In this document: in pieces, positions 22,395 to 34,515 of the stretch | Layout: every line of letters begins with the position of its first letter | Numbering within the stretch: the stretch's first letter is position 1 | Assembly: GCA_032622095.1 (NCBI GenBank) | Contig: CP136064.1 | Span: 111,526,004 to 111,590,003 of the forward strand | Direction: 5' to 3' | Source: Siphonodentalium dalli | Lineage: Eukaryota > Mollusca > Scaphopoda > Gadilida > Siphonodentaliidae | Length of the DNA: 64,000 bases | Program-made: the position numbers and the translations under genes | Notes under the pieces: model-generated | Databases searched by the model: none | What the model was told of the DNA's origin: nothing | The model's input: only the letters and a program-made list of their open reading frames with translations

Positions 22395-23465
22395 TCTTTA
22401 TTAATAACAGTATACAGTACTATCAAAATCAGAAGAAACATGTGACTCTGGGTATTTATCTCCCAGTGCTGTGGCAAAACAAAAATTGACAATGCATTCT
22501 TAAACCCAAACCTGTGGCGGTTTTTCATCCAATGCACCGAAGCTTCGTGCCATGTACCGAAGCTTCGTGACGTGTCAGAACTCCAGGAATATACCACCAT
22601 ATGACATCATATGGTACCGGTAACAAACATTGAATGGTCACCAGAAACCCGGATATTAATAATTTCAGATCACAATTAACATCGCTTTATATATTAACCC
22701 ATCGAGTAATATGTCATGACACACTATATTACACCTACTATATAACTGCTCCCTCCCTGACACAGGGCTACATATAAGAAGTTTATCGATGTCTACTTAA
22801 TGAGAGTATACAGTTCCGTCAAAATCTGGCGAAAATGTGACCTCGCATCGTTAACCACAATCTGTGGCGATTTTTCATTCAATTTACCGAAGCTTCGTGA
22901 CACGTACCGTCAAATGGCATCAAACGTTGAATGGTCACCATAAACTTTGATATCAGTCATTTCAGATCGTAATTATCATGGAATTATATATTAACCCATG
23001 GTGTAATTATGTCAAAATGACACACTATATTACACCTACTATATAACTGCTCCCTCCCTGACACAGTGCTACATACAAGAAGTTTATAATTGTCTACTTA
23101 ATTAGAGCATATAGTTCTGTCGAAATCTGGCGAAAAATGTGACCTTGCATCATTAACCCCAAATCTGTGGCGGTTTTTCATCCTATGTACCGAAGCTTCG
23201 TGACATGTACCGAAGCTTGGTGACGTGTCAGAATTTCTAAAATATACCCCATCGGGACATCAAATGGTATCAAACGTTGAATGGTCACCAGAAATCTCGA
23301 TATTAGTCATTTCAGACCATAATAACATAGCATTATATATTAACCCATCGAGAAATATGTCAAAATGACACACTATATTATACCACCCCTATATAACTGC
23401 GTCCTCCCTGACACAGGCTGCATATAAAAAGTTTATCCATGTCTACTTAATGAGAGTATACAAAA
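22395..23465 (+). repeat. tandem repeat, about 300-350-bp unit, ~3 copies
   Basis: The block 'gtctacttaatgagagtatacag' recurs at about 22,792, 23,090 and 23,438. Each unit contains 'aatctgtggcg.tttttcat', 'gtaccgaagcttcgtgac' (with the palindrome cgaagcttcg), 'gttgaatggtcacca', 'atatattaacccat' and 'ctgctccctccctgacaca'. Unit length varies because the cgaagcttcg segment is single or double. Confidence 0.8.
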
Positions 23466-23499
23466 ATCGGGCGAACAATTTGGTCTATAAATCCCGTAG

Positions 23500-23640
23500 T
23501 GTGACACATAGGATAGGATAGGATAGGATAGTTTATTTACAATACACACGAATGATACAGTGGCAGTAATACATAATAAATTATAACAGTGTATTGTCGG
23601 GGGTAGCTTAGCCCTATCGGGCTGTCTTCCTGCTACCCCA
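23500..23640 (-). repeat. pentanucleotide tract and probable retroelement 3' end
   Basis: (ataggatagg)n at 23,508-23,531, then 'tagtttatttacaata', and at 23,595-23,640 an inverted pair 'ggggtagc...gctacccc'. A short-repeat tail next to a structured end, read on the minus strand, is the layout of a LINE or SINE 3' terminus. Confidence 0.45.
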
Positions 23641-24278
23641 TAAAACAAGTATAACTATACGTAATAGCATAGATGCTTGTATTTCAGATCCACGCACTTG
23701 TACAGACTATAGTCATATATAAAACTGTTTAGAATCTAGTACTTAGGGCATATCACATATGAGTATTGTCGTGGTTGTGAGCCAATCCAGACGATTTATC
23801 AGATCGAAGATGTACTATCTTTCCATAGGAATTTTTTGAACTGTTCAAATTATCTAAAACATATTAACAGTTTCAGTTCCAGTTCCAGTTCCATGGGTAT
23901 ATATTAGGAACAAAATATCTTGTTTTCTGTTGCTACAACGGTTTCAGGCGAGAGATACCGCCATCTTTATATAGGTAAACAGAATGAGAATATATATGGA
24001 TCATCGGAAAGTCTCTTTGTTGAATGAGGTTTTGGGATAATTCAAATTATCAATATTACATATATATATCTGTTTATGTATATCTGGTGGTGTATGGTAA
24101 TAGTCCCGTTAGATAAATCATGATAATGTACGGTAACATTTATGATGTGTGGCAGTATATATGGGCATGTTAGGAACGATAATGCGACGTGTGTCCACAT
24201 GCAGCTGAGAAGAAACTTATTTGAATAGTATTATGATTATACAACAACAACGAGTATGACTATGATTATCCGTGTTGT

Positions 24279-24816
24279 TTATTGAGCACAATCGGGACAT
24301 CCTTTGTTTTTACAGCGTACATTTTCGGAGTAATTTTTCACTATGGCTATCTGTAAGCGCTTCTTCAATGTGTGCATGCTTTGGCAAGCAGTATGGTCTT
24401 TTTCCATATTGTTCCATGTTGTGGGGAAGGCGTGGTGGGGTAGTTTTCCTGACCACTTGGTTCTAGGGAGTTCTAACAGTACGGGTTTCGGGTGTCTTGG
24501 GGTTGATTTTGCTCGTTTGTTGTACATGGTTCCAAAAGACGCGGGCAGGCGGTTATAACACCAGTCATGCATGAAAATTGAGGAATTTAGAGTGTGTAAG
24601 TCATGTATTTTCAAGATATTCTCTTTTTTAAAGAGTGGATCTGTGTGACTCCTGTACTTCTTATTGCATATTATACGCAATGCTCGTTTTTGTAATAGGA
24701 ATATTCTCTTGACTTCCGGAACATGACCCCATATTTGGATACCATAAACTAAGTGACTTTGAATCAGTGCATAGTACAATGTTTTCAATGCTTTACTTGG
24801 GAAAAAATGTTTCCCA
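24279..24816 (-). pseudogene. 5'-truncated LINE, C-terminal part of the reverse transcriptase polyprotein
   Basis: The minus-strand frame contains LYYALIQSHLVYGIQIWG, then LLQKRALRIICNKKYRSHT, the conserved region just after the RT catalytic core in jockey/CR1/RTE-like elements, and ends CKNKGCPDCAQ. The open frame spans nearly the whole fragment. Its upstream end stops exactly where the solo foldback arm (24,817) begins. Confidence 0.8.
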
Positions 24817-25690
24817 ACACATTTAATATAGACCAAAACAATAAACACCTTTCAACTCAAATATAGTTACATTTTAATTGCAAAAATGGTCCAAACATGA
24901 AAAGTAAATTTTTGCCGATATTTAAGTCAACTTTATGAGAGAAAAGTCCAATATTTTTGGTGATGTCAGTGGTGACAATAGTAATAATTAACCATAGCAC
25001 ATCAGACATGTTAGTATTCAATGTATAGAAGGCAGAATAGCCAATTTTGTACATCATCCACAACTTGTAATCGATTGCAGGACGCGCTGGGGCAATATTT
25101 TGAGCCAAAGTAAGATTTTGGTTCCAGTGAGTTGGAATATTCATAGGTATAATCATATGCATCACTTACATTACAAAGTTCTGTTCATTTCTTGTTAAAA
25201 TATGACTATAATCCCAATTGTGATTTTTTGGTGAAATTTTATACTGCGTTCTGTAAATTCGAAATTTTGAGGGAACGGAAGCGGCTAAGAACCCAAAAAG
25301 TGCATATTTAATTGCCCCAATGATCAGTTACACAAAATACAAAATAAAGTCGCATTACTCAACCAGTTCCAAACAGCATGAATCGACCTAGAAGATATTT
25401 GTAAAAAAAAGAGTCATATTTTCAACTTCCGGCAGCCATTTTGGTGGCCATCTTGGATGGTGAGTTTCAATTTTGCCCCAAAAAAGTGACATTATGTCTT
25501 AGCTTCACGAAAATATATACATTTGTATACATTTTACAAGAATTTCAGCGCTATAATTTGCATAAAACTGACTTAGGGACTGGTCTGAAAAACGGCGGCC
25601 ATGATGGAGGCCATTTTTTCTGGAGTCTATACGGCCACTTTTTTTTCTTGTTAACATTGCTTAAAAGATGAAGGACATAATAAGGAACAA
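24817..25690 (-). repeat. solo copy of the foldback arm (matches about 4,553-5,400)
   Basis: Same orientation as the right arm at 4,213-5,521: 'atttaatatagaccaaaa', 'gttacattttaattgcaaaaatggtcc', 'gtgatttttt.ggtgaaat.ttatac.gcgttctgtaaa', 'cattttggtggccatcttgg' and 'ttatgtcttagctt'. No inverted partner and no minisatellite core adjoin it. Confidence 0.8.
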
Positions 25691-26353
25691 AATGAGTTGG
25701 GAGAAGTTAAGTCCCAGGGGGTGCAAGGGTAACCATATTAGCTCCCGGACTACTAGTAGTACTATGACGTCGCCGGAAAATTCTTTCATTTTCGGTCGTC
25801 GGGTAGGTCAATAAAAACACGTTTTTCGCCAATTAAGCTACAAATTCACCACTGCTATCATGGATTTTCGTAATCTACATATATTTTACTACAAAATTAG
25901 ACCGGATAGCACTTGTCCGTCAAAATGAGCAACATTTGTTATTTCTTGGGGTTGATCTCCTGGACTAAAGGCTATCAGGGTGATATTTTACTGATATTAA
26001 TGCGTTTCGCAGTTCAAAATACTTTCGGCCTGACGGTGTCGGACCGTCGTAATCCCATACCTTTTCATCAATTGTACGGTGAATCGCCGTTGTTTTATGC
26101 GCCCTGAAAATGGTCTAGATTAAAATTGTGTGTGATTCCAAGTTCATGGCGTCAAAATTCTGACTGCTGATATTTAATATTTATTTTATTAATTATTGGT
26201 ATTCAGTGCAATGATCCGGTATATTAATTCTCTGCAATACATTCCGGATCCGCCTTGGCTTGCGTCCGTAATTAAATTACGTTATTCTCAGGTACCGGTA
26301 TCTTTATCACTCACGAATTTTCTTTTGTCATGTGTCAATTCATCGCGGGCGCT
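25691..26353. other. unassigned stretch
   Basis: Two short plus-strand open frames (25,913-26,107 and 26,196-26,393) show no domain and no convincing splice context. The second runs into the MITE at 26,362. Nothing else recognised. Confidence 0.4.
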
Positions 26354-26361
26354 GTACAAAC

Positions 26362-26816
26362 CACAGGCCTTCCAAACAGTGAGTGATAAATAATTAAAAT
26401 ATTTTTTTTTATTAACATTTACATATAAGAAGACACAGGTATGCATCAAGCGGCCATTTTCCTCTCCATGCTACTGGCAACTGGTCATTTTACAGTGTAC
26501 AAGTCCTGTGTCCATTTCAACACTTCCCATTGTTGACAGGAAGTGGTGAGTGGACACAATGTACTGGCCAGTTATATCAACAAAGAATTTAAAATTGTTG
26601 ACAGTTGTCATGCCCAGTGACCACTTCCTGCGGTCAGTTAGCTATTTCCTTTTAAGTGTTGAAATGGACACATGACTTGCATACTGTAAAATGACCAGTT
26701 GCCAGTAGCATGGAGAGGAAAATGGCTGCTTAATGCATACCTGTGTCTTCTTATATGTAAATATTAATAAAAAAATTATTTTAATTATTTATCAATCACT
26801 GTTTAGAAGGCCTGTG
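26362..26816. mobile_element. palindromic hAT-like MITE with 8-bp target duplication
   Basis: Arms 26,362-26,525 and 26,654-26,816 are near-perfect inverse copies over about 160 bp, beginning 'cacaggccttccaaacagtg' and ending 'cactgtttagaaggcctgtg'. They are flanked by the identical 8-mer 'gtacaaac' at 26,354-26,361 and 26,817-26,824. Eight-base target duplications are the hallmark of hAT transposases. The loop region is itself partly self-complementary ('aggaagtggt' / 'accacttcct'). No transposase frame, so it is non-autonomous and was mobilised in trans. Confidence 0.88.
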
Positions 26817-26933
26817 GTACAAACTACATGTATTTTTTTTTTAAACCTATACAGTTATGGACTAATGTTAAGACTGTCTAGCTGACTCCAGTTCATATGT
26901 CAACCGGACAAGTTTAAATCTCCGAAAACCGGC

Positions 26934-27092
26934 TTAATCATCGATATTTTCCACCAAATTGTGACAACTAAGGCTGTCGTCGATACTGCCACTTCGAGGA
27001 CACGGAGTAGTCGGCTCTGACTTGACTTCATTCGACTCAGCGTTCATGTTGAAATTGACAGTGCTGTGACTATCAAAACACAGATACATTTT
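26934..27092 (-). CDS. possible terminal coding exon of an unknown protein
   Basis: On the minus strand 'cctgtatccacttgtatcag' could be a 3' splice site before 27,092. It is followed by an open frame in phase 0 (KMYLCFDSHSTVNFNMN, ESNEVKSEPTTPCPRSGS, LSCHNLVENIDD) ending at a TAA at 26,934. The Ser/Pro/acidic composition resembles a cytoplasmic or disordered C-terminus more than random AT-rich DNA, but no family is recognised. It lies inside the inferred ~32-kb lectin intron on the same strand, so it could be an alternative last exon or a separate small gene. The hAT-like MITE begins 118 bp downstream. Confidence 0.3.
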   Translation of the reverse strand, partial: KMYLCFDSHSTVNFNMNAESNEVKSEPTTPCPRSGSIDDSLSCHNLVENIDD

Positions 27093-27327
27093 CTGATACA
27101 AGTGGATACAGGTACACGCACTAGAATAATTCACAAGAGCTTTGATGTCAATAACCAGTGACTATAATATCAACAACAAGAACGTATAAGCTATTAGAAT
27201 GGTGAGAGTGATGTTGTCAGTTTTTTAACTTGACCTGTTCAATCCAGTGTTTCAAAGCACATATATGTACATTTACACGAGAGGATATACTGTACGCACC
27301 AGAGTAATTCACAAGATATTCGATGTC

Positions 27328-27367
<40 letters not shown>

Positions 27368-27370
27368 CCA
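27328..27370. repeat. (caa)n microsatellite
   Basis: Uninterrupted trinucleotide run of about 13 units. The flanking 'agagtaattcacaag...gatgtcaa' is a second copy of sequence at about 27,121-27,150. Confidence 0.9.
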
Positions 27371-27965
27371 CAATAAACAATGAATTGACGCCGCGCAGTG
27401 ACCGGTGATCACAATTCTATACAATTCCAACTTACAAGTACAACTATTAGAATTAAACGGACCGAATCACCCCATGTCATCAATTTTCATTTAAACGTGT
27501 GGATACGAGACATCGTCCCAATCGCTATGTTATCACCCAGTTATTACGACAATTTACGGACCGGGAGTCCACTATTGGTTGGATGTTCTTATCAAACTAT
27601 CCTTGGCTGACTCACTGACTTTGATACTAAGTGTCGTGATACTAGTATACACAGTCATACTACCAAATTTCATCGAAAAATGTGGGACAAAAGGAGAAAA
27701 TTGTTGCAAAGTCATCGCGCACACTTGTTTCTGGGTCTACTGTTGTCTTAAAGGTTTCAATCCCAACTAGCTGTTAATGATAATGTTGTGATATTCGCAT
27801 TCACCTGTTAAAACAAAAACTGTGTTAACAAATGACTGGACAATTTCATGCCTTACATGTTACCAAAATATATGCCATTGAGATGTTTTACTTTTACATG
27901 TACATAAATTTGAGTTTTAACTGTGATACATGTAGCTTTGTTCCTTTATATCCTAAACGAGCATG

Positions 27966-28231
27966 TCAGATTCATATGTCTTAGAATGGTCGAAATTAGT
28001 ATTACTCGTAACTGATGGGTGGGCTTTTCATATATTATCGTTTTTTGTATTTACGGCCATAGATATACAGTAGTCATTGAAAGGTGAACACATCATTCGT
28101 GCGCAGTATTGTCTGTCACATTATGCATTGAGGATTTAAGTTTCATCAAAACTATGATCGTAATAGAACTAAGATGTATTTTTTAGTTACGAATAATACT
28201 AATTTCGACCATTCTAAAACATATATGAATC
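27966..28231. mobile_element. foldback repeat, ~48-bp arms
   Basis: 'agaatggtcgaaattagtat' (27,983-28,002) is matched in inverse by 'atactaatttcgaccattct' (28,196-28,215). Arms extend from 27,966 to 28,013 and from 28,184 to 28,231, with a 170-bp centre without coding potential. Probably a small MITE. Confidence 0.65.
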
Positions 28232-28440
28232 GTAATGCCTACCGGGAATCATAATTATTGTCACCACGGAAATTGGGCTAATTCTACGGTAATTTGGAAA
28301 ATTAAGAGTAAAAAATTGGTGTTGACCGGTGAAAAATAACATTGGTCTGTCAGACCGTTATTAGTTACGGTCTTGATACCTTCTCAGCGGTGATGATATT
28401 TTCTTGCATGTCATGTTTCTCACCCGTCATTTTTTTTTTT

Positions 28441-28830
28441 ACCTCAGACGACTTAAAGTGGCACATATGAGCAGCAAAGCGCGTTCATTATCAGCTTAGA
28501 ATATATGTATAGGAAATTACACATTGGTTACATGGCCAGGGGAATGTCATGTGATACACCTTTGACCTCAGATGACTTAACTGGTGACTGCTAAATTGCA
28601 TGATTAAAAGGAGGGTTTATTATCAGCTCAGAAAATATGCGGGAAAATTCGTGCGCAGAACATGACACGGGAAATGTCACGGGATAGGTGTCGTTGTCCT
28701 CAAAAGACTTATATTAAAGCGGAACTAATAATTAGCAATCAAAAGCGTATATTATCAGCTTAAACTATTATTTTCACACGATGTTTATGCGCGTCATGTT
28801 TGTCACCCGTCATTTTTGACGGGCGATCCC
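28441..28830 (+). repeat. tandem repeat, unit ~120-135 bp, about three copies
   Basis: The block 'cctcagacgacttaaa...ttattatcagctcagaa...atatg' recurs at about 28,443, 28,565 and 28,699. 'cacccgtcattttt' brackets the array at 28,424 and 28,806. Confidence 0.65.
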
Positions 28831-29444
28831 CTAGTAGTATATCAATGACTGTGCTGGTGATTACAGAATGACGGGAATAGCTATTTTGTTTACGATCGTG
28901 TTCCAACAAAGAGTGTAATAATATAAATATTTTACAATGTATCTTTTTAAGTGTTTTTTTAAACATATACTGTATTTTCCTCTGCTCGTTCAGATTCGTC
29001 AAAGGCGGTGCAAATGACAACTTTAGTAAAAACGTCGGTACTTTTTCTTATCAGCATCAGTTTGCCCTACCAGCATTATAGCAATTAATCAGGACCCACC
29101 AACGTCATCGCAATTAACAGGACTGTTAAACTCGGATGTAAATAAACGCCCTAAAAAGGTCATATTTTCCTCCAGTACATAAACACTTTTCCCCGGACTG
29201 AGAATGATCGGCGTTGCTAATGCTAATACAATGCTCTGCGCTTGATATAGATTGTGACTCCACTCTCTGATAGTGAAAATGCCACACCGACAGTCCAGTT
29301 ATCTTTCGAGGCCAAGCGGACTGTTCTCAATATTTATGCTTCTTTTGCAACTAGAACTAAATTTGAGATACTATTTGGAAATGGATCGCGTGCACAGAAC
29401 GAATATCGGAATGAATGCGTTAATACATCAATGCGAAACTCTCG

Positions 29445-29715
29445 GTGGACGTTGATGGGAAGACATCATCGCGCCGCGGTATAGGAATATCCAATCAAGG
29501 TGATAGGCGGCAATCATAGATTGACCACCGGTTGCATAAAGCATGCTGCGCATAGTAACCAAGGGAAATGAAGGGGTGCGGAGTACACAACCGACGAACT
29601 CAACACTTTTTGAGCATGTAATACATTGAAACATCAAAATCCTTGAAAATAAAGAGACCGGAACCATCCACCAGTGCCGGAATGCAATTTCTTCGGAAAT
29701 GGTAGGGAAATTTCC
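29445..29715 (-). repeat. dispersed repeat, inverse copy of 12,880-13,185
   Basis: Holds the blocks listed for the other copy in opposite orientation. The 118-codon minus-strand frame at 29,428-29,784 coincides with the repeat and is not taken as coding. Confidence 0.75.
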
Positions 29716-29789
29716 GAATATATCATGTCTATTATTTGGATTGTGCTTAAATTTTATAGCGTACAATGGACGTCCAATCGTCATAATCT

Positions 29790-30185
29790 TCTCAGGGACG
29801 TGGCGACAGGGATTGTTTGGAGGGGGTGTCTCACACCCTCAAACTTTTGTCAAATGTTCAACAGTTGGAAATTAATACATGGCACAACATTAGTTGGAAA
29901 TTTCACACCAATGATATGTTGAAATTGTTCTTGTAGTTTGATTTTCCAACAATTTATCAATAGGGAATTTTTTGTTTTCCGACCAACATTTGCATATTCT
30001 CCTACTTTTAGTCAAATTGATTGATTGATTGAGATGGCCATCAGTTGGAAATGTTCCGACCTTATGTGGGTGTCAGGTTTGAAATATCAAACACTTGGCA
30101 AGCGTGTAAGTCCTGGTTCCACCCCCGTGGTCAGTCAAAAACTACTAATTTCTTAAAAAGTTTCAACCGCACACTCTTAAACGTT
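29790..30185 (+). mobile_element. cagggacgtggc-family fragment with a clear left terminus
   Basis: Starts 'ctcagggacgtggcgacagg', followed by 'gggggtgtctcacaccctc', 'cagttggaaatta' and 'ttgttcttgtagtttgattt'. No matching right terminus was found before 30,185. Confidence 0.65.
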
Positions 30186-30214
30186 TAGGTTTAAAAAAAA
30201 ATTGTATGAGTATA

Positions 30215-30372
30215 TGGTTTTGATCAAAACCAAAATTGGTTTTGAACTTTTGTCCCATATATGTAACCAAATTAGGTTTTGATCAAAACCAAATATCAAC
30301 TACCAACTGGTTTTGATATATGAAACCAATTTTGGTTTTGATCAAAACCAATTTTGGTTTTGACCAAAAAGT
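30215..30372. repeat. cluster of the palindrome ttggttttgatcaaaaccaa
   Basis: Three full palindromes (ggttttgatcaaaacc) and several half sites within about 160 bp, separated by 20-50 bp. A second, smaller cluster is at 46,050-46,145. Confidence 0.8.
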
Positions 30373-30426
30373 TGCTTTTTTGCACAATTTATTGAAAAAT
30401 GTACCATACAACATACTTATGCAGCC

Positions 30427-30739
30427 TTTAAGGGGTACTGTACACTAAATCCAGCCATTTATGGGACCATATCCATACTCAACAGAATATATGCAACAGA
30501 TGAATGAATTTGGTTTTCCAAGATCGACATGTAATTATAATGAAAATTAGTTTATGACTCGAGTCATAAATTAATTTTCATTATAATTAACATGTTATTT
30601 GAAACGTTCATAGAACACATGAGTGTATTGTTCACTAATCCATAGCTCAAATTCAATCAGTTGTTACATATATTCTGTTCAGTACAAATGGAGATGGTCC
30701 CATAAATGGCCGGATTTAGTGTACATTTTCGGTTTAACC
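30427..30739. mobile_element. TTAA-flanked palindromic MITE (piggyBac-like target)
   Basis: An inner inverted pair 'gtacactaaatccagccatt' (from 30,440) and '...atggccggatttagtgtac' (to 30,724) brackets a central palindrome around 'tttatgactcgagtcataaa'. TTAA lies at the left edge ('tttaaggggtactgtac') and at the right ('cggtttaaccc'). A related element is at 44,321-44,907. No coding capacity. Confidence 0.65.
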
Positions 30740-33700
30740 CTTTGATGACTAGATAATCATTGATGTGTAGTTACCTCTCTTTGAGAAACAAGTAATTACT
30801 CACCAATCAGTATCCAATTATCAAATAGTTTAGATTAAAATAACTACCCTCCAATCAGTATTTCCTACCTGCCATTTGCTTTTATCCCATAGAATCCCTA
30901 CAAATTAACAATATGCTGTTCCAATATATATATTTTTTAGGAATAGAATGGGTCAAAATCCATTGAGATATTAAAGGATTACTTATATAAGCCTTTAGAG
31001 TCAGGATGCTATACAGTCTGAAACAGATGCCACCAGATTCCATTTCCAGAAAAAAAATTCAGCTGATCACTTGCATACTACAGACTATCAGATTTCTATA
31101 TTATGGCTTTCATACCCTCCCACAAACATACATGTATATGGTTCTTTTTGTCAATTGGTGTGAAAATACAAGCCATTGTATACATGCAGTGCACAGCCTG
31201 CTCTGTGAAAAAAAAACACCGTAATAATTACGAAAGAAATAGTCGCCAGCAATTAGATCGTCTCCTTCTGCCGTAATAAATACAGTGACCGGATATATGG
31301 TGAACAGAAAATTTGGTGAATAGAAAATTACGGTAAAATCTTATATTATACAAAAACCCATTATTTTTGACGGTTTCTCCAATAATAATTTTGGTTGCCA
31401 AGTAAACAGAAAATAAACGGTGACCATGTAAATGTTTCTTATGGTTATCACTTATTTACTGATTACACAGTCCTGAAATTATTATGATAGAAACAGTTGG
31501 TCCACAAACAGTCAAATGTTTCCCCACATAATTTTCGATGACTTTTTCAAGAGTGCATGCCGGCATAGAACTGAATTTCACAAGATGTGGCAAATTACAA
31601 GTCAAATTTCCTGAAATCACAAACTCCTGAGGACTATTCTACCATTTAATTGCTGTCAGTAATCATAAATTGAAGCATGTAATTTGCCTGCACAATTGAG
31701 GGCCACCCCATTCATGAATCATATCACAAGCAACCGAAATTAATAGTCGAAAATGAAGAAAATTGACCAAATGATATAATTGGTTGCATCTATGTTGAAT
31801 AACGTTTTAAGATAAACATCAATGATTATGTCTTTATGTACGGTATATGAAGACACAGTGAGATTTTGGAAATTAAACTTTAATTCAAACTTATCCAGCA
31901 GGAATAATTGTCATCTAGCCATTCTTCCACAGCAGTGTCGATTCATGTCTTTTGTGCACACCTCACCATTGCAACAATTCCAATGAATTAACACTTAATA
32001 TATAGTTCACCACACACGCATCTGCTTATATTGAACATTCCCAAGAATGACAACTCATCTGATTCTACACCTGCCATGCAGTAGTAATTCAAAGATCCGC
32101 AAGCTCCTCTACATTGGCATCTGATGAATATACCAGTACTTGACAGCATAGCATGATTTAATATACTACTAACATCCCACAGGCTGCATCACACTTGTAT
32201 ATTGTGGTAGAATATTTATGTATGAAAAGTTGACGAATAACATATTGAATCTGCACAGATAACACACATGCCTCCTCTATATGCTATACACGTTCTGGTA
32301 CTAAAGTTTCCAATGACAGTGAACAACACTCTGAAAAGAAATGCATAAAATACTGTTTTAGTCTTTTAGGAAAAGTCAGATTTAAAGACATATATTGCAG
32401 ACTTATTTCATTGAATATTAAAAGCATTGTTAGGGCGTGGAAAAATACGCCCATCGTAATTCCAACAAAAGGCCTTTAACTCTGATCAAATTGACGTGCT
32501 GATCCAAAACTCGAACTTGACCTGAATTTTGTACAAGTAAACACACACATTCCAATTTTTTTTCAACTGACAGTTGAGACAATCTAAAGTTATCATCTGG
32601 AATCCAAAAGTGAACTAATAGACAGACACATGGCATAATACTTAATAACATAATTTAAATTCCATTGTTAAAACAGACATAAATGGGTGTATATAAACAA
32701 TCAGTTTATAGTATCCACTATCCAAACACTATCCCCACTGGAATTATGTAGCAAAAACCTGAGATTAAGAACTAAAATTCCAACATATCCACCTTACCAT
32801 TTCAGAGAACACAACGGTTGAACTACGCACAAATGTGAATATTTACTACTTTATTCAGGACACCTTATTGAGTATAAACATTATGGAAATGATTTTCCCC
32901 AACACTAGTCACTGCGATTAATTTATTTATAACAATGATGCAGTTTTCTGACTATTTGGATAACTTATTTTGGCCTGATTATTTATTATTCTGTCCGCAG
33001 GTCTGGGAACACCTCAGTGGAGTGTTTCACATCACTTTAATGGCACATCAGGTTATTGGATATTTACAAGGCCAATTATAAGGCGATCCTGGCTTTGGTT
33101 CATTAAGTTTATATAGTGTCATCAGTAGTCTGTGAATTAAAGTGCGAAATGCGGTGATTATTCACCCCCGCCCCTGTTTTTTTTATCTCCAGTTACCCTT
33201 CACATGTATTCGAGTTAATTTGAGTTTAGTGCATATTAATATCAATTTTCATTTGTACTTCATCGTAAATGATTTGCGCAAATGATTTGTACCAGTACGG
33301 TACTTCAGTCTAAACAAAATCTAAAGCTGGATGTGTGCTTAAAGGGACGGGCGGCCTTCATTTATGTTATAATTTAGAAATAACATTTATCAAGAAGATA
33401 CATAGTATAGTATAATGATGATATGAATGTGATATTATTCACAAAACACACTTTGTGTCAGAGAAAATGCAGGTGGAGCGTTGTTTATTTTCTCGCAAAA
33501 AGGGCAGTGAATTGTTGATAATCAGAGTCACAAAATTGCGTCATTACCTTATATTTATATTCGCGTGCATTATATTTCGGTTGTAAAACCCCTAATTTTG
33601 TGCATCTACAACTTACAACTCACAATACTCTCACAGTAAATTCCTTATTTGGTATGTACATGTATTACAATATTTTGGTTAATAGGATAAAATCTAACCA

Positions 33701-34510
33701 GATTGAAAAATATTCTTTGCAAGAACAATCAAATTATTTCTGTCTGATGATTTCCCAATCATGAAGTGATGTGGATTAGATGGATTTTGAACTAACAGTA
33801 GGTACATGAAGAATGGGTCGGTTAAAATAAAATTTGGTGTGATTTGAATGCAATTAATTTGTTGATTGCGCCAATAATTTTATCTTCACCTTCCACAGCG
33901 CAACGGAACATTTGCATTGAACGATCCGGTAGTTCCGAGTGTCCATTCGGAAGTGATTTACATGTAGTTTTACATTCAAATTGATGTTTGTAAATGAATA
34001 ATTGTTTAATTGAAAAATTATTGCAAATGTTGTTAAATAGTGACGAATGCGTAGTTCCAAAATTGCAAAGCAGAATCGAGCATGTGGTCATTTTTCCAAG
34101 AATTCTTTGAGCGCCTTGTACGTAAGTGACATAAAATAATTTTCACGCGAGGAATGAATACATGACCAAATTCTTAATTTATTTTATAAGCCAACAAGAC
34201 AGATAAAAAGTCGCTGTTATATGACTGATATATCTGGCCATCATATCGGTTTACAGGCATATCGTCGGCCAAAACAGACATGTCAGGCCGGCACAAATAT
34301 GTTCTGGCATTTCGCTGGTGGAACCTAAGGCATTATTCAGTTAACGATCACCTCCACCGCGTTAAGTTGCGTTGATGGTTAATTTCGCCATGTTGAGGAA
34401 TCGCATTGAAATAACAATACATTGTGACCGTGTTAATTGCGTTAACAGTAGACACTGGTAAGAACCGCGTTGATAGTGGTCATATCTCAATGCAGTTCTA
34501 CGGTGGATCT
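30740..34510. other. long featureless AT-rich stretch
   Basis: About 3.8 kb with only short, low-complexity open frames (for example 31,006-31,224 plus, 32,430-32,651 minus, 33,822-34,091 minus). I recognise no domain, exon with good splice sites, tandem array or inverted repeat here. It is the longest stretch of the window without a detectable repeat. Confidence 0.5.
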
Positions 34511-34515
34511 AAGTG

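Noticed and set aside
26196-26393. 65-codon frame (plus) entering the hAT-like MITE
   Set aside because: Ends inside the transposon; no domain or splice signals.
27495-27770. Open frame (plus) with a hydrophobic segment, LADSLTLILSVVILVYTVIL, resembling a membrane helix
   Set aside because: Single hydrophobic stretch, no family match, no convincing splice sites or start; kept only as a note.
29428-29784. 118-codon open frame (minus)
   Set aside because: Coincides with a dispersed repeat whose other copy at 12.9 kb has a different frame content.
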